Virus record (IMG/VR): IMGVR_UViG_3300037963_004589
Location: 17,935-72,465 of that record
From: a virus
Length of the DNA stretch: 54,531 nt
Reading direction: 5' to 3' (one strand)
Shown one piece after another: positions 41,801 to 51,399 of the stretch. Numbering within the stretch: position 1 is the first letter of the stretch; each line of letters begins with the position of its first letter. The notes under the pieces were generated by a model that was given only the letters and a program-made list of their open reading frames with translations, was not told the origin of the DNA and ran no database searches. Made by a program: the position numbers and the translations under genes.

Positions 41801-42645
41801 GATAATCCAATATACTTACAATATTTATCAAAATCTAACAACTCCCAATTATCCCAACTAAAACTATCATATTTACTCCATACATCATTAATATCAAAAT
41901 CTTTCCAATCATCAACTATGTAGATAGGAAATGTTTTTGCAAACTTCTCTACCACAATACTTCTCTTACATATTGGTATCGTTTTCATGTACAATGCTTC
42001 CCAAGTTCTATGGCAATCTATTCCATTACCCTCAGGTGATAAACAAAATTTATGTTTTTTTAGATGTTGTAGATAAGATTTATAATCTGTATTATCTTGC
42101 ATGATTATACCATTTTTAGATAAAATATCAAAACAATCTTTTCTTCTTTCATATCGTACACCATCACCTTTAGTAAAGTTTGCATATATAAAATATGGGT
42201 TATTATCAATAAACCCCTCATCTATAACTTCATTTAAAATTTTAGTATCTCCCCATTTCCAAAAACTATTTGCAATACCAATTGGTAAGGGTTTTACTTT
42301 TTGATGAAGCACATTTATATTTCTTGTGTATATCTTTTTACAATTCTCAATATCTAAATACTTTAATTGTTTTTCACCAAACTCATCATCTGAATTATGT
42401 AATATTAATGTAAATGGATTTTTTAATTTTAATAATTTATCGTATAAGTTAGATTCTACCAATTTAGGCTTACTTGTATTTAGTAAAGAAAGATTTACAT
42501 ACACTAACTCTGAATTATCAAAATCATTAAATTCAAAATTATCTATATCAATACTATTTGTATTAGATTCAAATTTTTTATGTTCTTGTTTACTAATTTG
42601 AACTGAACATAAATCTTGAAACATTTCACCATTTATAATATTCAT
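41797..42645 (-). CDS. Exostosin-like glycosyltransferase
   Basis: A 282-aa protein with the exostosin/GT47-type C-terminal signature H-K-F-C-L-S-P-E-G-N-G-I-D-C-H-R-T-W-E, then L-Y-M-K-T-I-P-I, typical of phage and capsule exostosin-like enzymes. An earlier K-P-L-P-I-G-I-A-N-S-F-W-K-W-G also fits the family. It probably transfers a sugar from a nucleotide donor. ATGA overlaps on both sides. Confidence 0.78.
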   Translation of the reverse strand: MNIINGEMFQDLCSVQISKQEHKKFESNTNSIDIDNFEFNDFDNSELVYVNLSLLNTSKPKLVESNLYDKLLKLKNPFTLILHNSDDEFGEKQLKYLDIENCKKIYTRNINVLHQKVKPLPIGIANSFWKWGDTKILNEVIDEGFIDNNPYFIYANFTKGDGVRYERRKDCFDILSKNGIIMQDNTDYKSYLQHLKKHKFCLSPEGNGIDCHRTWEALYMKTIPICKRSIVVEKFAKTFPIYIVDDWKDFDINDVWSKYDSFSWDNWELLDFDKYCKYIGLS

Positions 42646-43274
42646 GTAACCAACTTTTCTATTTTAGTGCGTAACTTTTGATTTCCTTGAAACAAAAAAG
42701 AAGTTTTTTCTTGAACTAAAACTTTAATAATTTTTTTATAAATTTTATCTATCTCAATATAATTTTTGGTACATTTCAATGTTCTTTTGATTAGATTTAT
42801 ATAAATCAAATCTGTACCTGGTATACAATGACACCCGTCCCACATAAAAAATTTATTATTATATTTTTTTAAAAGTGCAATTTTATGTGATTTTGAGGCT
42901 CTAATATCACCAAATGCACCCGATTGATACATATTGGCTGTAGAAGATTGAATTATTCTAACGAGGGTGGTTATATTAAGTGCTGCTAATCTCTCACCTA
43001 TATCATCCGATAAATCACAATAAGTATCAGTTAATGCAACTAACCACCGAGTACTTAATTCCTCACAAATTTCATCTATATTTTCTGATACATAACCTTT
43101 TATATCTGTTTTAAAATCAAACAAATCTTTATTGATAGGGTTTGTCCTACCCCTTTGAATTGTTACTCCCATTGGACTAAATGAACGAGCATGACAAATA
43201 TATGGATGTAAATGATATAGGTGTTTGTACTTAGGGTCTAATGGATTTTGAGTTTCGTTTGAGTTATCAGCCAT
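42642..43274 (-). CDS. Hypothetical protein
   Basis: Not recognised. A 210-aa protein with several Cys and His residues (H-P-Y-I-C-H-A-R, D-T-Y-C-D-L-S-D-D, W-D-G-C-H-C-I-P-G), possibly metal-binding. It is encoded between a radical-SAM gene (8-nt overlap) and an exostosin-like gene (ATGA overlap), so it belongs to the same operon. A peptide substrate or partner of the radical-SAM enzyme is a possibility without direct support. Confidence 0.55.
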   Translation of the reverse strand: MADNSNETQNPLDPKYKHLYHLHPYICHARSFSPMGVTIQRGRTNPINKDLFDFKTDIKGYVSENIDEICEELSTRWLVALTDTYCDLSDDIGERLAALNITTLVRIIQSSTANMYQSGAFGDIRASKSHKIALLKKYNNKFFMWDGCHCIPGTDLIYINLIKRTLKCTKNYIEIDKIYKKIIKVLVQEKTSFLFQGNQKLRTKIEKLVT

Positions 43275-44229
43275 TTTGTTTTAACTCCCCTAATGTCGTT
43301 GATGTTTTTTGTATTCTATTTTTTTTATCAAAATCTCTATTGTTATATAAAACAATATCTTCCGTATTAAATAATTGGTCACAATCCTTACATATAAGAT
43401 TTGATTCATCACAAGTTCCATTTGTATGATGTTTATATATTTCAGAATATAAATTATTTTCATCTAATGAAAATATTTTTTCTAATGTTTGTTCCTTAAA
43501 ATTTCCTAATACCATTTTATTATTAAAATCAAAACAACACATTATTACATCCCCATCCACTTGAATTTGTATCGGCCCTGTAAATGGTCTTCCACAAGTA
43601 TCTAAAGTTTTTGGTGTGGTCTTATCACGATATTCTTTACCATAAACCCAATTATGTGGTGCCCATATTTCTAATTTACATCTATCACCAAACTCTTCCA
43701 CCAAACCATCAATATCATTTTTATTCTCATCCACAATATCCGCAGTTATAATAATCTCACAATCATCTGGTTTATTCTCTAATGCATAATTAATAGTATT
43801 TATAGTTTTTTCAAAAGTGTATTTACTATTTCTATAATTCATTATTTTACCATAACTATCTTTACTAAAAGTGTGTAAACTGAATCTGATATCTGAAACT
43901 CCTACCTTGAATAATCTATCCAAATCATCATTTTCTATCATAGAGCCATTTGTCAATATATGTACTTTTAAATTTTTAGAACATGCATACTCTATTTTCT
44001 CAACTATATTTTTATCTGTAAATATTTCACCAAAGCCAGAGAAAGTGATTTCTTCTATTTGTTCTCCTATTTCATCCAAACACTTATCAAGATAAAATTT
44101 GTATGTATCCGTAGTCATTATTTGTTTAGGACGAGTAAAATCATCTGTAGGCCATGGACAAAAAACACATCCTGCATTGCAGGCCGTTGATGTTTCTATT
44201 CTTACCTCGTTTGTATTAGGTATTGGCAT
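43267..44229 (-). CDS. Radical SAM/SPASM-like enzyme
   Basis: A 320-aa protein with C17-N-A-G-C21-V-F-C24, then F-S-G-F-G-E-I-F, and a C-terminal part containing D-T-C-G-R-P-F-T-G-P-I-Q, V-I-M-C-C-F-D-F and L-I-C-K-D-C-D, a SPASM-like arrangement. ATG 44229, with AGGA about 7 nt upstream, is chosen over the longer frame to 44259. It overlaps the GT-B gene by 14 nt. The domain layout resembles the enzyme at 40087, so the two may be distant paralogues. Confidence 0.82.
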   Translation of the reverse strand: MPIPNTNEVRIETSTACNAGCVFCPWPTDDFTRPKQIMTTDTYKFYLDKCLDEIGEQIEEITFSGFGEIFTDKNIVEKIEYACSKNLKVHILTNGSMIENDDLDRLFKVGVSDIRFSLHTFSKDSYGKIMNYRNSKYTFEKTINTINYALENKPDDCEIIITADIVDENKNDIDGLVEEFGDRCKLEIWAPHNWVYGKEYRDKTTPKTLDTCGRPFTGPIQIQVDGDVIMCCFDFNNKMVLGNFKEQTLEKIFSLDENNLYSEIYKHHTNGTCDESNLICKDCDQLFNTEDIVLYNNRDFDKKNRIQKTSTTLGELKQNG

Positions 44230-45130
44230 CAAGTATTCCTGCAAATTTTTTATAACCATTTAACTTTAATTTTTTAAACGATTCTCTATACTTTGTAACA
44301 TTTGGTGGTATCACTAAATCATCATTAACATTCAATGCTATTCCTAATCCCAAATCTTCTACTCTACCTGCAAGATGTTTTATTTCAACTGAATCATCCT
44401 CATCCCATAAAGCAACTATAGGTATTCTATAAGATACACAAGTTGTAATCATACCCAATCCTGGTCTTATAACAAATATAGAATTTCTTTTATGATTTAT
44501 ATTAAAACTAAAATCAAAATTATTTTGAAATTTATCTCGTAATTGTAAAAATTTTTCTGTATATACATCGGTATAATTCAAAGATGGTGTAATGCATACT
44601 ATGGTATTAAAATTAAAATCATCTGAACTTTCATCTATACACCCCCATCCAATATCAATTTTATTTTCATAATCTTTTAATTGACCAGATACCACATCAC
44701 CATTACAAATAACTTTTGGTTTAATATCATGAAATATTTTATCTTGTTCATCTGAAAATTTATTCTCACCAAACTTATCTCTCCAAACATCACTCCACAA
44801 AAAAGAACCACTATAGATTGCATCTGGCCTATATTTTAAAACTTCAACTAAATTATCTGTAATTACTTTATCATATTTATCTATATCACCTACATCAAGT
44901 AAACCAGATTCTTTTTTATCCCATCGTATATTAGATTCACTATAAAAAATAAAATTTAAATTTGGTTTATCTCTATAAAATTCTAACGAAGCAATATTAT
45001 CTTTAAAACGATTATATTGATATTTTTCACAATAAATGTCTACCTCTACATTTTTTAAATGATTACAAATTTGAAGAACTCTATGAAAATGACCATATCC
45101 ATTAGAACATATGTAAAACGCTAACTTCAT
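44216..45130 (-). CDS. GT-B glycosyltransferase, MurG-like
   Basis: A 304-aa protein with N-terminal C-S-N-G-Y-G-H-F-H-R-V-L (GHxxR acceptor loop of MurG-like enzymes) and a C-terminal donor region F-V-I-R-P-G-L-G-M-I-T-T-C, then I-P-I-V-A-L-W-D-E-D-D and I-K-H-L-A-G-R-V. A UDP-sugar donor is likely. ATGA overlap with the SGQ-type gene upstream. Confidence 0.75.
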   Translation of the reverse strand: MKLAFYICSNGYGHFHRVLQICNHLKNVEVDIYCEKYQYNRFKDNIASLEFYRDKPNLNFIFYSESNIRWDKKESGLLDVGDIDKYDKVITDNLVEVLKYRPDAIYSGSFLWSDVWRDKFGENKFSDEQDKIFHDIKPKVICNGDVVSGQLKDYENKIDIGWGCIDESSDDFNFNTIVCITPSLNYTDVYTEKFLQLRDKFQNNFDFSFNINHKRNSIFVIRPGLGMITTCVSYRIPIVALWDEDDSVEIKHLAGRVEDLGLGIALNVNDDLVIPPNVTKYRESFKKLKLNGYKKFAGILDANT

Positions 45131-45924
45131 TTTGTGTAAAATTCTCTGAAATAAGATTCCATTTTTTTAAACTCATCTGGTTGAAATAAATCTAAATCTG
45201 TTGGACATCCAAGTTTTAAAAGAGTTGGTTGCCACGAATCTCTATGTCTAGCAGTAACTATTGGTGTAATACCATACTCTCTAAAGTATTCGTGCATTAA
45301 AACTCCTGGTCCAAGTTGTTGTATACATAATTTTTCTTTATCCTTGTGTCTTGAATCTATAAGTTTTTGTCTATAAAAGTACATATTTACAATTGTATCC
45401 ATTGCTTTTGAATTTCCATAAAACACACAATCATCAATGTTAAACATACCAAACTCATGTCCCATATTACCACCATGTGTAGTTATGATTACATTATCAT
45501 CACAATCAAGTGTTTCGAGATAACATGTCTTACCAGGATAAAAAACTATATCTGGTCTTGATTTGATTACTAAATCATACTCAAAATTATTTTCAATCTC
45601 ATGTTTTCGTTTTAACATTAATGATTGTGATAAACCATAAAACAATGCACTCCAATGGTCATTATCATAAAACCATGATTGTGGTTTTTTATCAAAAATA
45701 GAATCCTTTACATTATAAGCTTTACATATACGATTGAATTCCCATTTATTAACATCTCTCCATTCATATTCTTGTTGAACTCCTGCTCTATCACCACTAT
45801 AGTTCCAAGTATGTAAAAAATAATCTACTTCATCTGCACCAAAAGTTTCCCAAAACCATCTCTGATTCCTATGAGCTAATTCCCATTGTCTTAGTTGTCC
45901 ACTTAAACAAACAGCTATTTTCAT
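45127..45924 (-). CDS. SGQ-type glycosyltransferase-like, paralogue 4
   Basis: A 265-aa protein: K-I-A-V-C-L-S-G-Q-L-R-Q-W, Y-F-L-H-T-W-N, D-L-V-I-K-S-R-P-D-I-V-F and a late V-T-A-R-H-R-D-S-W. It is the clearest member of the four-protein family in this window. ATGA overlaps on both sides. Sugar transfer is inferred. Confidence 0.6.
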   Translation of the reverse strand: MKIAVCLSGQLRQWELAHRNQRWFWETFGADEVDYFLHTWNYSGDRAGVQQEYEWRDVNKWEFNRICKAYNVKDSIFDKKPQSWFYDNDHWSALFYGLSQSLMLKRKHEIENNFEYDLVIKSRPDIVFYPGKTCYLETLDCDDNVIITTHGGNMGHEFGMFNIDDCVFYGNSKAMDTIVNMYFYRQKLIDSRHKDKEKLCIQQLGPGVLMHEYFREYGITPIVTARHRDSWQPTLLKLGCPTDLDLFQPDEFKKMESYFREFYTK

Positions 45925-46721
45925 TTTTTACTCTCGATTATTTTAATAACTCTTTCTGCTAATTCTTTATTTGCATTAGGTGATGGATGACCATTACAAA
46001 ATCTTTTTCCGTATGGTGGTTTTGGTGACCTAAATTCAACAGGTGCTCCTTTAGGGTCTCCATCCACTACTATTGATTGCCATGCAAGATAACTTCTCCA
46101 AGAATCAATACCAGTATACTCATCATCAATAAATGATACATAATTAAGTTTAGATTTTACTTCATCTGTCAAACCATCTTCTAAGGAATTCAGAACATAA
46201 TAATCACAGTTATTTCCCTTTAAATAGTAATGTAACATTGTAAGATTTCTCTGTAGTGTTTTCTTTGTAAGTTCCTCTGAATAAACATACTTCATATGAA
46301 AGTTTACCCATTGGTGTATTTCATCTACAGTCTCAGCACCACTTGTTATTTTATCTATAAAACTACTTCGTAATAAATACCCCTTACCACCATCTTTTTC
46401 TCGTAGAATTGCGACAGGATTTACATCCCAATATTTTCTTGTAGTTTCATTGAAAATTGGATATCTTGCAAGACCACTCGTACCTATTAAAAATAAAGGT
46501 TTTTTGTATTTTGTGTTTTTCTCAACCCACTCATATATCGTTCTTAAAATTCTTTGGTTTGAATAACCAGAATTAGCAATCACATCAACATCACAATTAT
46601 AATAATCACCTAATACTTTACTTGCAGTATATTTATCACCACAAAATTTACCATCTTCATTTTGAATTGCATCTCCATGCATAAAACTACAACCCGCACC
46701 AACTACTACATCATAATCCAT
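45921..46721 (-). CDS. SGNH hydrolase-like protein, paralogue 4
   Basis: A 266-aa protein with V-V-G-A-G-C-S-F-M-H-G (GCS variant), A-N-S-G-Y-S-N-Q-R, L-F-L-I-G-T-S-G-L-A-R and N-G-H-P-S-P-N-A-N-K. The open frame reaches TTG 46730, but AGGAGG at 46732-46737 is spaced correctly for ATG 46721. Likely role as its paralogues. Confidence 0.68.
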   Translation of the reverse strand: MDYDVVVGAGCSFMHGDAIQNEDGKFCGDKYTASKVLGDYYNCDVDVIANSGYSNQRILRTIYEWVEKNTKYKKPLFLIGTSGLARYPIFNETTRKYWDVNPVAILREKDGGKGYLLRSSFIDKITSGAETVDEIHQWVNFHMKYVYSEELTKKTLQRNLTMLHYYLKGNNCDYYVLNSLEDGLTDEVKSKLNYVSFIDDEYTGIDSWRSYLAWQSIVVDGDPKGAPVEFRSPKPPYGKRFCNGHPSPNANKELAERVIKIIESKK

Positions 46722-47136
46722 AACTTTCAAACCTCCTAAGTATAATTCTATTTCTTCTTAAATTGTGAAATAATGGTAATGTATTTCTATAATATTGTCC
46801 AAGTAACCACAAAACAAACGAACCACAATACAAAACAGATTCCTCTATTCTACACTTATGATTATGTGGTGAATTTAAATAATCTAATACATAAATTGAA
46901 TTATCGTCAATTAAACATTTATTAAAAATATCCACTACATTAAAGGGTAGTTCACCATTTAAAATTAAATTTCCACTAAACATCTCATCATTATCAAGTT
47001 CATATTGTCTAATATTAAATATACTTTGATTTATATTACCACGAATCAAGTCACAATTTTTTGGAATATCAAAATCGATATTGTAATCTTTACTACAGAG
47101 TATATTAAATTTACCATTTTTAATATATTTATTCAT
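46711..47136 (-). CDS. Hypothetical protein
   Basis: Not recognised. A 141-aa protein rich in Asn and Ile with a hydrophobic stretch near residue 105 (V-L-Y-C-G-S-F-V-L-W-L-L-G-Q-Y-Y), which might be a membrane or buried helix. It overlaps both neighbours (8 and 11 nt). Position suggests a glycan-locus function. Confidence 0.5.
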   Translation of the reverse strand: MNKYIKNGKFNILCSKDYNIDFDIPKNCDLIRGNINQSIFNIRQYELDNDEMFSGNLILNGELPFNVVDIFNKCLIDDNSIYVLDYLNSPHNHKCRIEESVLYCGSFVLWLLGQYYRNTLPLFHNLRRNRIILRRFESYGL

Positions 47137-48397
47137 TATATATTCTCGTTTTTAAATTATCATTTATATTATAATTAGCAATCAAATCACTATTGTGTTG
47201 TAAAATTTCTACCATATCCCACAACATTTTAATCCACTCATCATTATTAAGTTTACTTAATTTTAACACAACATCCATAACCATTTGTAATCGCTTCCAT
47301 GCATCGGGCTCACTATCATAGCTCTCATCCCACCATTTATTAAAAGTTTTAAATCCAAGTTTTCTCATTCTCCTTAATGATTTATATGGCCCAAATTGTA
47401 TTATTGGATGGCCACTATAAATAGGATTAAATGTAGAACTATGTAAATGACAACAATTTTCAGTATGAGGAAAAGCACACATCACCACACTTACAAAAGT
47501 ATTTTTATAATGTATTGGTTGAAATGGTAAATCTGCATTAAACTTACCCTCACCATAACCTGGTTCCCCGCGATTTAATGTATCGGTTTTATCAATATCA
47601 AATGGCATTTTTGAAAGCAATCCTTTTATATTTTTAGTAGATGTATATTTTTTAAATGCAGGATTATATACTTCCTCTGTAAATTGTGGAAAACTAATTT
47701 TAAATTTTTTATATAGATTTTCGTGCTCGATGAACAACATAAACAAATCTCTCTCTTCTCTATTAGTTCTATTAACTTTTAAAAAGGGTTTTATTTTTTT
47801 TATATGTTTTTCTTTATAATCTAATTCTGTTTTAATATCAATTTTTCTTTTTAAACATTTATGTTTAATTAATCTCTTGACATCATGAACATTCCACATA
47901 AATGATATTATTTTTATTTTATCTGGTATTTTTAATTCTCGATGAATATCTTCTGCTTCTAAATCATTAGTTATGAATACAATTTTATTATGTGGTAGTT
48001 GTAGTTTATTAATACTTCTATAAAGTGGTACTAACAACTCATCACCATCAATTCTATGACCCTCTAATGTATTATCAAATATTAACCATCCACGACCAGC
48101 TTTAACTTCATCTAATATTTGTTTAGGAATTAAATCAATATGTTTTGCCCACAACTTTTGATTATGATGTACATGCACAAAATAACTAAATTCAGATTTA
48201 AAATCAAATTTTTTTCTCTCTACAAGTTTCATTTTAAATTCTTGTGGTAAACTTGAATGACTAAATAATGGCCTACACATTGGAAATCCACGATTATCTA
48301 CTTCATTTATTTCTGGCACATTTTTATAAATAAGTGAAATTTCTGGCGGTGGGTCATGTAGACTTACTTGATTAAAATTATCTATTAATGCTATCAT
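47129..48397 (-). CDS. Putative glycosyltransferase
   Basis: A 422-aa protein. Its C-terminal third has H-L-H-S-S-T-F-N-P-I-Y-S-G-H-P-I-I and S-L-R-R-M-R-K-L-G-F-K-T-F-N-K-W-W-D-E-S-Y, which resembles the donor-site region of fucosyltransferase or exostosin-like enzymes of phages. The frame is open to 48481, but ATG 48397 is chosen, giving a 20-nt overlap with the SGNH gene upstream. The RBS is weak. The family assignment is moderate. Confidence 0.55.
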   Translation of the reverse strand: MIALIDNFNQVSLHDPPPEISLIYKNVPEINEVDNRGFPMCRPLFSHSSLPQEFKMKLVERKKFDFKSEFSYFVHVHHNQKLWAKHIDLIPKQILDEVKAGRGWLIFDNTLEGHRIDGDELLVPLYRSINKLQLPHNKIVFITNDLEAEDIHRELKIPDKIKIISFMWNVHDVKRLIKHKCLKRKIDIKTELDYKEKHIKKIKPFLKVNRTNREERDLFMLFIEHENLYKKFKISFPQFTEEVYNPAFKKYTSTKNIKGLLSKMPFDIDKTDTLNRGEPGYGEGKFNADLPFQPIHYKNTFVSVVMCAFPHTENCCHLHSSTFNPIYSGHPIIQFGPYKSLRRMRKLGFKTFNKWWDESYDSEPDAWKRLQMVMDVVLKLSKLNNDEWIKMLWDMVEILQHNSDLIANYNINDNLKTRIYNE

Positions 48398-49148
48398 AAA
48401 TTCTTTCACTAATAAAATCACAACCCTTATCTGTAGGGTGTGAATCACTTGATTGCATTGATTTTTTAAACTTACGACCAAATGTAATTAAATTTGAGGT
48501 ATCTAATTTTTTTAACAATGGATACTTATCTATCCATAAATCATCATTTGGTGTAGTGGTATCTCGATTTAAATTATAAAATTCAATAAATTTATACTTA
48601 AAATTATTTTCTTTTAAAAATCCTTGCAAGCCTAATAATTTAGAATGTAGTGAATGACATTGATTCTCAACCAGATTATCATCATATAAAACTAATCTTT
48701 TATAGTACTCACTAAAGTGTCTACAAATCTCATTAAAGTTTTGTTTATCCTTTAATATTTCATCATATATAAGATTAATATCTTCTTTATATGGTGATGT
48801 TAATCGTCTGTTCACTTGAATTTTATCAGTATAATCCTTTTTTACTGAACCAGGTACATTATGTTTTAATCGTAAATCACCTGGAGTTATACTCACAACT
48901 CCCCTTTTAAAATTTATTGCATATCGTTGGGCCCAAGTTATACCAATTACAACATAAGTATCTTTTGGATTCATATCTACTAAATGACTCATACTAGTCA
49001 AATATATAGATTCCATAGATTGACCATTTTTTGCTTCCATGATTAACTCACGACCAAGTTTATTTGCTAACTTTACTGGCCAGGTTTGATTATGTTCAAG
49101 TTTATGTCCAGCTGTAAAACTGCATCCATTTACATATAATTTTTTCAT
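48378..49148 (-). CDS. SGNH hydrolase-like protein, paralogue 5
   Basis: A 256-aa protein: Y-V-N-G-C-S-F-T-A-G-H (GCS variant), A-K-N-G-Q-S-M-E-S block II-like, V-V-I-G-I-T-W-A-Q-R and S-D-S-H-P-T-D-K-G. The last motif is almost identical to those of paralogues 1 and 6. ATGA overlap with the HAD gene upstream. Likely acyl-ester chemistry on a glycan. Confidence 0.7.
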   Translation of the reverse strand: MKKLYVNGCSFTAGHKLEHNQTWPVKLANKLGRELIMEAKNGQSMESIYLTSMSHLVDMNPKDTYVVIGITWAQRYAINFKRGVVSITPGDLRLKHNVPGSVKKDYTDKIQVNRRLTSPYKEDINLIYDEILKDKQNFNEICRHFSEYYKRLVLYDDNLVENQCHSLHSKLLGLQGFLKENNFKYKFIEFYNLNRDTTTPNDDLWIDKYPLLKKLDTSNLITFGRKFKKSMQSSDSHPTDKGCDFISERIYDSINR

Positions 49149-49765
49149 TTTATCTCACTAATAAAGTTTTTAATTTTTTCATAAGTAACATCTTGTGAAT
49201 CTTTTATTTCTAAAACATAACCACCAGTTTGTAATGCACCCTCTTTACCTAAATCAGAATCTTCTAATATTATTGTTTCTTTAGTATTTACACCTGCTTT
49301 GATAATACACCTTAAGTATATTTCTGATGCGGGTTTTGGATTCACTACATCTTGATTAGAATATACAAAATCTAAATATTCTAAAAACCCTCTACGAATT
49401 AATTGAAGTTTTGCACTTTTTCGAATTGAATTAGTTGCACAACACAATATGTAACCATCATCACTTAATTTTTTTAATACCTCTACTAACCTATCATCTT
49501 TATCTAAATCATTTATCATTTGTAAAGTTATATCTTGTTTATCTTCCCAAATCTTATTATGTAAATCATAAGGTAATCCTTTTTCTTTTGATAATAAATT
49601 TAATTTTGTGATTGTGGTATTACCATCATAAGTAGAAATGTGTTCATCTCGATGTATTATATATTTTTCATTTATATTAGAAAGTGCTTTATTCAATGCT
49701 TGATAATGTATTTCTTTTGCATCAACCAACACCCCATCTAAATCAAATATAATTAATTTAATCAT
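49145..49765 (-). CDS. HAD phosphatase, beta-phosphoglucomutase-like
   Basis: A 206-aa HAD hydrolase with a helical cap: motif I I-I-F-D-L-D-G-V-L-V-D, motif II C-C-A-T-N-S, motif III N-P-K-P-A-S-E-I-Y and motif IV L-E-D-S-D-L-G. It resembles sugar-phosphate phosphatases or beta-phosphoglucomutases. ATG 49765 is chosen over TTG 49768. It overlaps the upstream gene by 8 nt. It could recycle or isomerise a sugar phosphate for the locus. Confidence 0.82.
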   Translation of the reverse strand: MIKLIIFDLDGVLVDAKEIHYQALNKALSNINEKYIIHRDEHISTYDGNTTITKLNLLSKEKGLPYDLHNKIWEDKQDITLQMINDLDKDDRLVEVLKKLSDDGYILCCATNSIRKSAKLQLIRRGFLEYLDFVYSNQDVVNPKPASEIYLRCIIKAGVNTKETIILEDSDLGKEGALQTGGYVLEIKDSQDVTYEKIKNFISEIK

Positions 49766-50567
49766 CAAAATTCCAATTTAAAAGTGTTTGTTTGGTAAAC
49801 TCATCAAAATATTCTAAAAAATTATCAGTTACATAAGGAATTTTTCTATTTGTATCTTTTAATGCTCTTGTGCGAACTTCCTTATCAACATTTTGAAAAT
49901 ACTCATGTAGATTACCTGAGTCATGTTCATAATCTTCATACCATATCTTTTTTAAATTATATTTATTTTCAATACAATGAAGTGTATTTATCTCTTCTTG
50001 GAACGCTTTCAATAAATAATTTAAATAATAATATTCACTTAAATGACCATGTGTTTTTTTAGTGAATATATCATTTTCCCATCCGAGATGAATATTATTA
50101 TATGGGATTGGATTTTTTAATAAATGTTTATGAAATTTCATCATTGCTTTCTTTTTATCTTCTTTATTTTCAAATTTTTTATCATAAAGTCCATGTTGTA
50201 TTAATTGTTCCCAAACAGGTAAGGATAATAAACACTTTAACTTATTTCGTCTTTCTAATACAACCAAGTTATATTTTTCATTTAACTCCTCAAAGTAATT
50301 TCTATTATACCAATTACAAAGAATCATAGAATTATTTAATAAAATAGTTTTATATGTGTGTTGAAGATTATGTTTTAATAATTTTTCTGATTGTGGGATA
50401 AAAGATTTACCAGATATAATATCAAAGTCTAATTCTTTTAAATTTACATACTCTTCTTTTAAATTCAATAAAATTTCTGTTAATGCGAGTAATAATTGTG
50501 TACCACCTGACCTATAATGTGAAAGGATTATAGTACCTTGTTTTGTTTTATCATATAAATTAATCAC
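49758..50567 (-). CDS. Sulfotransferase-like protein
   Basis: A 269-aa protein whose N-terminus I-I-L-S-H-Y-R-S-G-G-T-Q-L resembles the PAPS-binding loop of sulfotransferases, with a later V-V-L-E-R-R-N-K-L-K-C-L-L-S in the place of the 3'-phosphate-binding motif. It starts at GTG 50567 with AGGAG 8 nt upstream. Sulfation of a sugar hydroxyl would suit the context. The family call is moderate. Confidence 0.55.
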   Translation of the reverse strand: MINLYDKTKQGTIILSHYRSGGTQLLLALTEILLNLKEEYVNLKELDFDIISGKSFIPQSEKLLKHNLQHTYKTILLNNSMILCNWYNRNYFEELNEKYNLVVLERRNKLKCLLSLPVWEQLIQHGLYDKKFENKEDKKKAMMKFHKHLLKNPIPYNNIHLGWENDIFTKKTHGHLSEYYYLNYLLKAFQEEINTLHCIENKYNLKKIWYEDYEHDSGNLHEYFQNVDKEVRTRALKDTNRKIPYVTDNFLEYFDEFTKQTLLNWNFDD

Positions 50568-51399
50568 TAAACTCTCTCCTTACTATAGGTAATAATTTAT
50601 TTACCCATATTTCTTGTGATTTTTCGGTTGGATGTGAATCTCTAAAATATTCATTTTTATCTAAACGAAGTATGTTATTATTTTTCATTTCATTTAAAAT
50701 AGTATTTCTAAAAGATTCACTCATAAAAACTTTTTTTCTGATATTGCTAATATATTCTGAATAATTATAATGAGATTTTGTATCATAACCCAACTCTATT
50801 AATACATCATCAATATCAACAGAATTAAAAATTAATCCCATTTCATCATCTACCGTTTCGTAAAAAGCATCAAAAAATAAATGTCTAACATTATTATTTT
50901 CAAAAAAATTATGTAACATTATTATCTGTTGTGTATATCTTTCTAAATATTCTTCTGCGTTCCAAAAAACTTTTCCATAAGTTTTATAAAATGATTTTAG
51001 TTCTCCACTTTCATCGAAATCAAAATCTTGTTCATATTGTGCAGGATATAAAGTATCCCATGCTTTTCTTTTAGAACTTTTGTAAAAAAAATCTTTTCTT
51101 TCAGGTGAGGTAAAACCAATAATTACAAATAAATCTTCTGGTTTTTTTTCTTGTAGTAAAGAAGTTACTCTTCTCATTACTCGTCTTACAATCCCATCAT
51201 TAGAACTACCCGCATGTGCATTATTTTCTATAGTGATATCATCTAAATACTTACCAAGTTTATGTGGCCAAACTTTTGGTAATCGATAACTTTCGTTTTC
51301 TAAATGATTTATAAACATACCTTCTTGGTTTTCTAATTCTGGATCAATCATATGTCCAGCTGTCCAACTATCTCCATCACAAATTAATATTTTACTCAC
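50560..51399 (-). CDS. SGNH hydrolase-like protein, paralogue 6
   Basis: A 279-aa protein: I-L-I-C-D-G-D-S-W-T-A-G-H, N-A-H-A-G-S-S-N-D-G, F-V-I-I-G-F-T-S-P-E-R, and R-D-S-H-P-T-E-K-S. Among the six paralogues it is close to paralogue 1 in its first motif. It starts at GTG 51399, 5 nt after AGGTGG, rather than at GTG 51408. It overlaps the phosphodiesterase-like gene by 8 nt. Confidence 0.72.
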   Translation of the reverse strand: MSKILICDGDSWTAGHMIDPELENQEGMFINHLENESYRLPKVWPHKLGKYLDDITIENNAHAGSSNDGIVRRVMRRVTSLLQEKKPEDLFVIIGFTSPERKDFFYKSSKRKAWDTLYPAQYEQDFDFDESGELKSFYKTYGKVFWNAEEYLERYTQQIIMLHNFFENNNVRHLFFDAFYETVDDEMGLIFNSVDIDDVLIELGYDTKSHYNYSEYISNIRKKVFMSESFRNTILNEMKNNNILRLDKNEYFRDSHPTEKSQEIWVNKLLPIVRREFSD

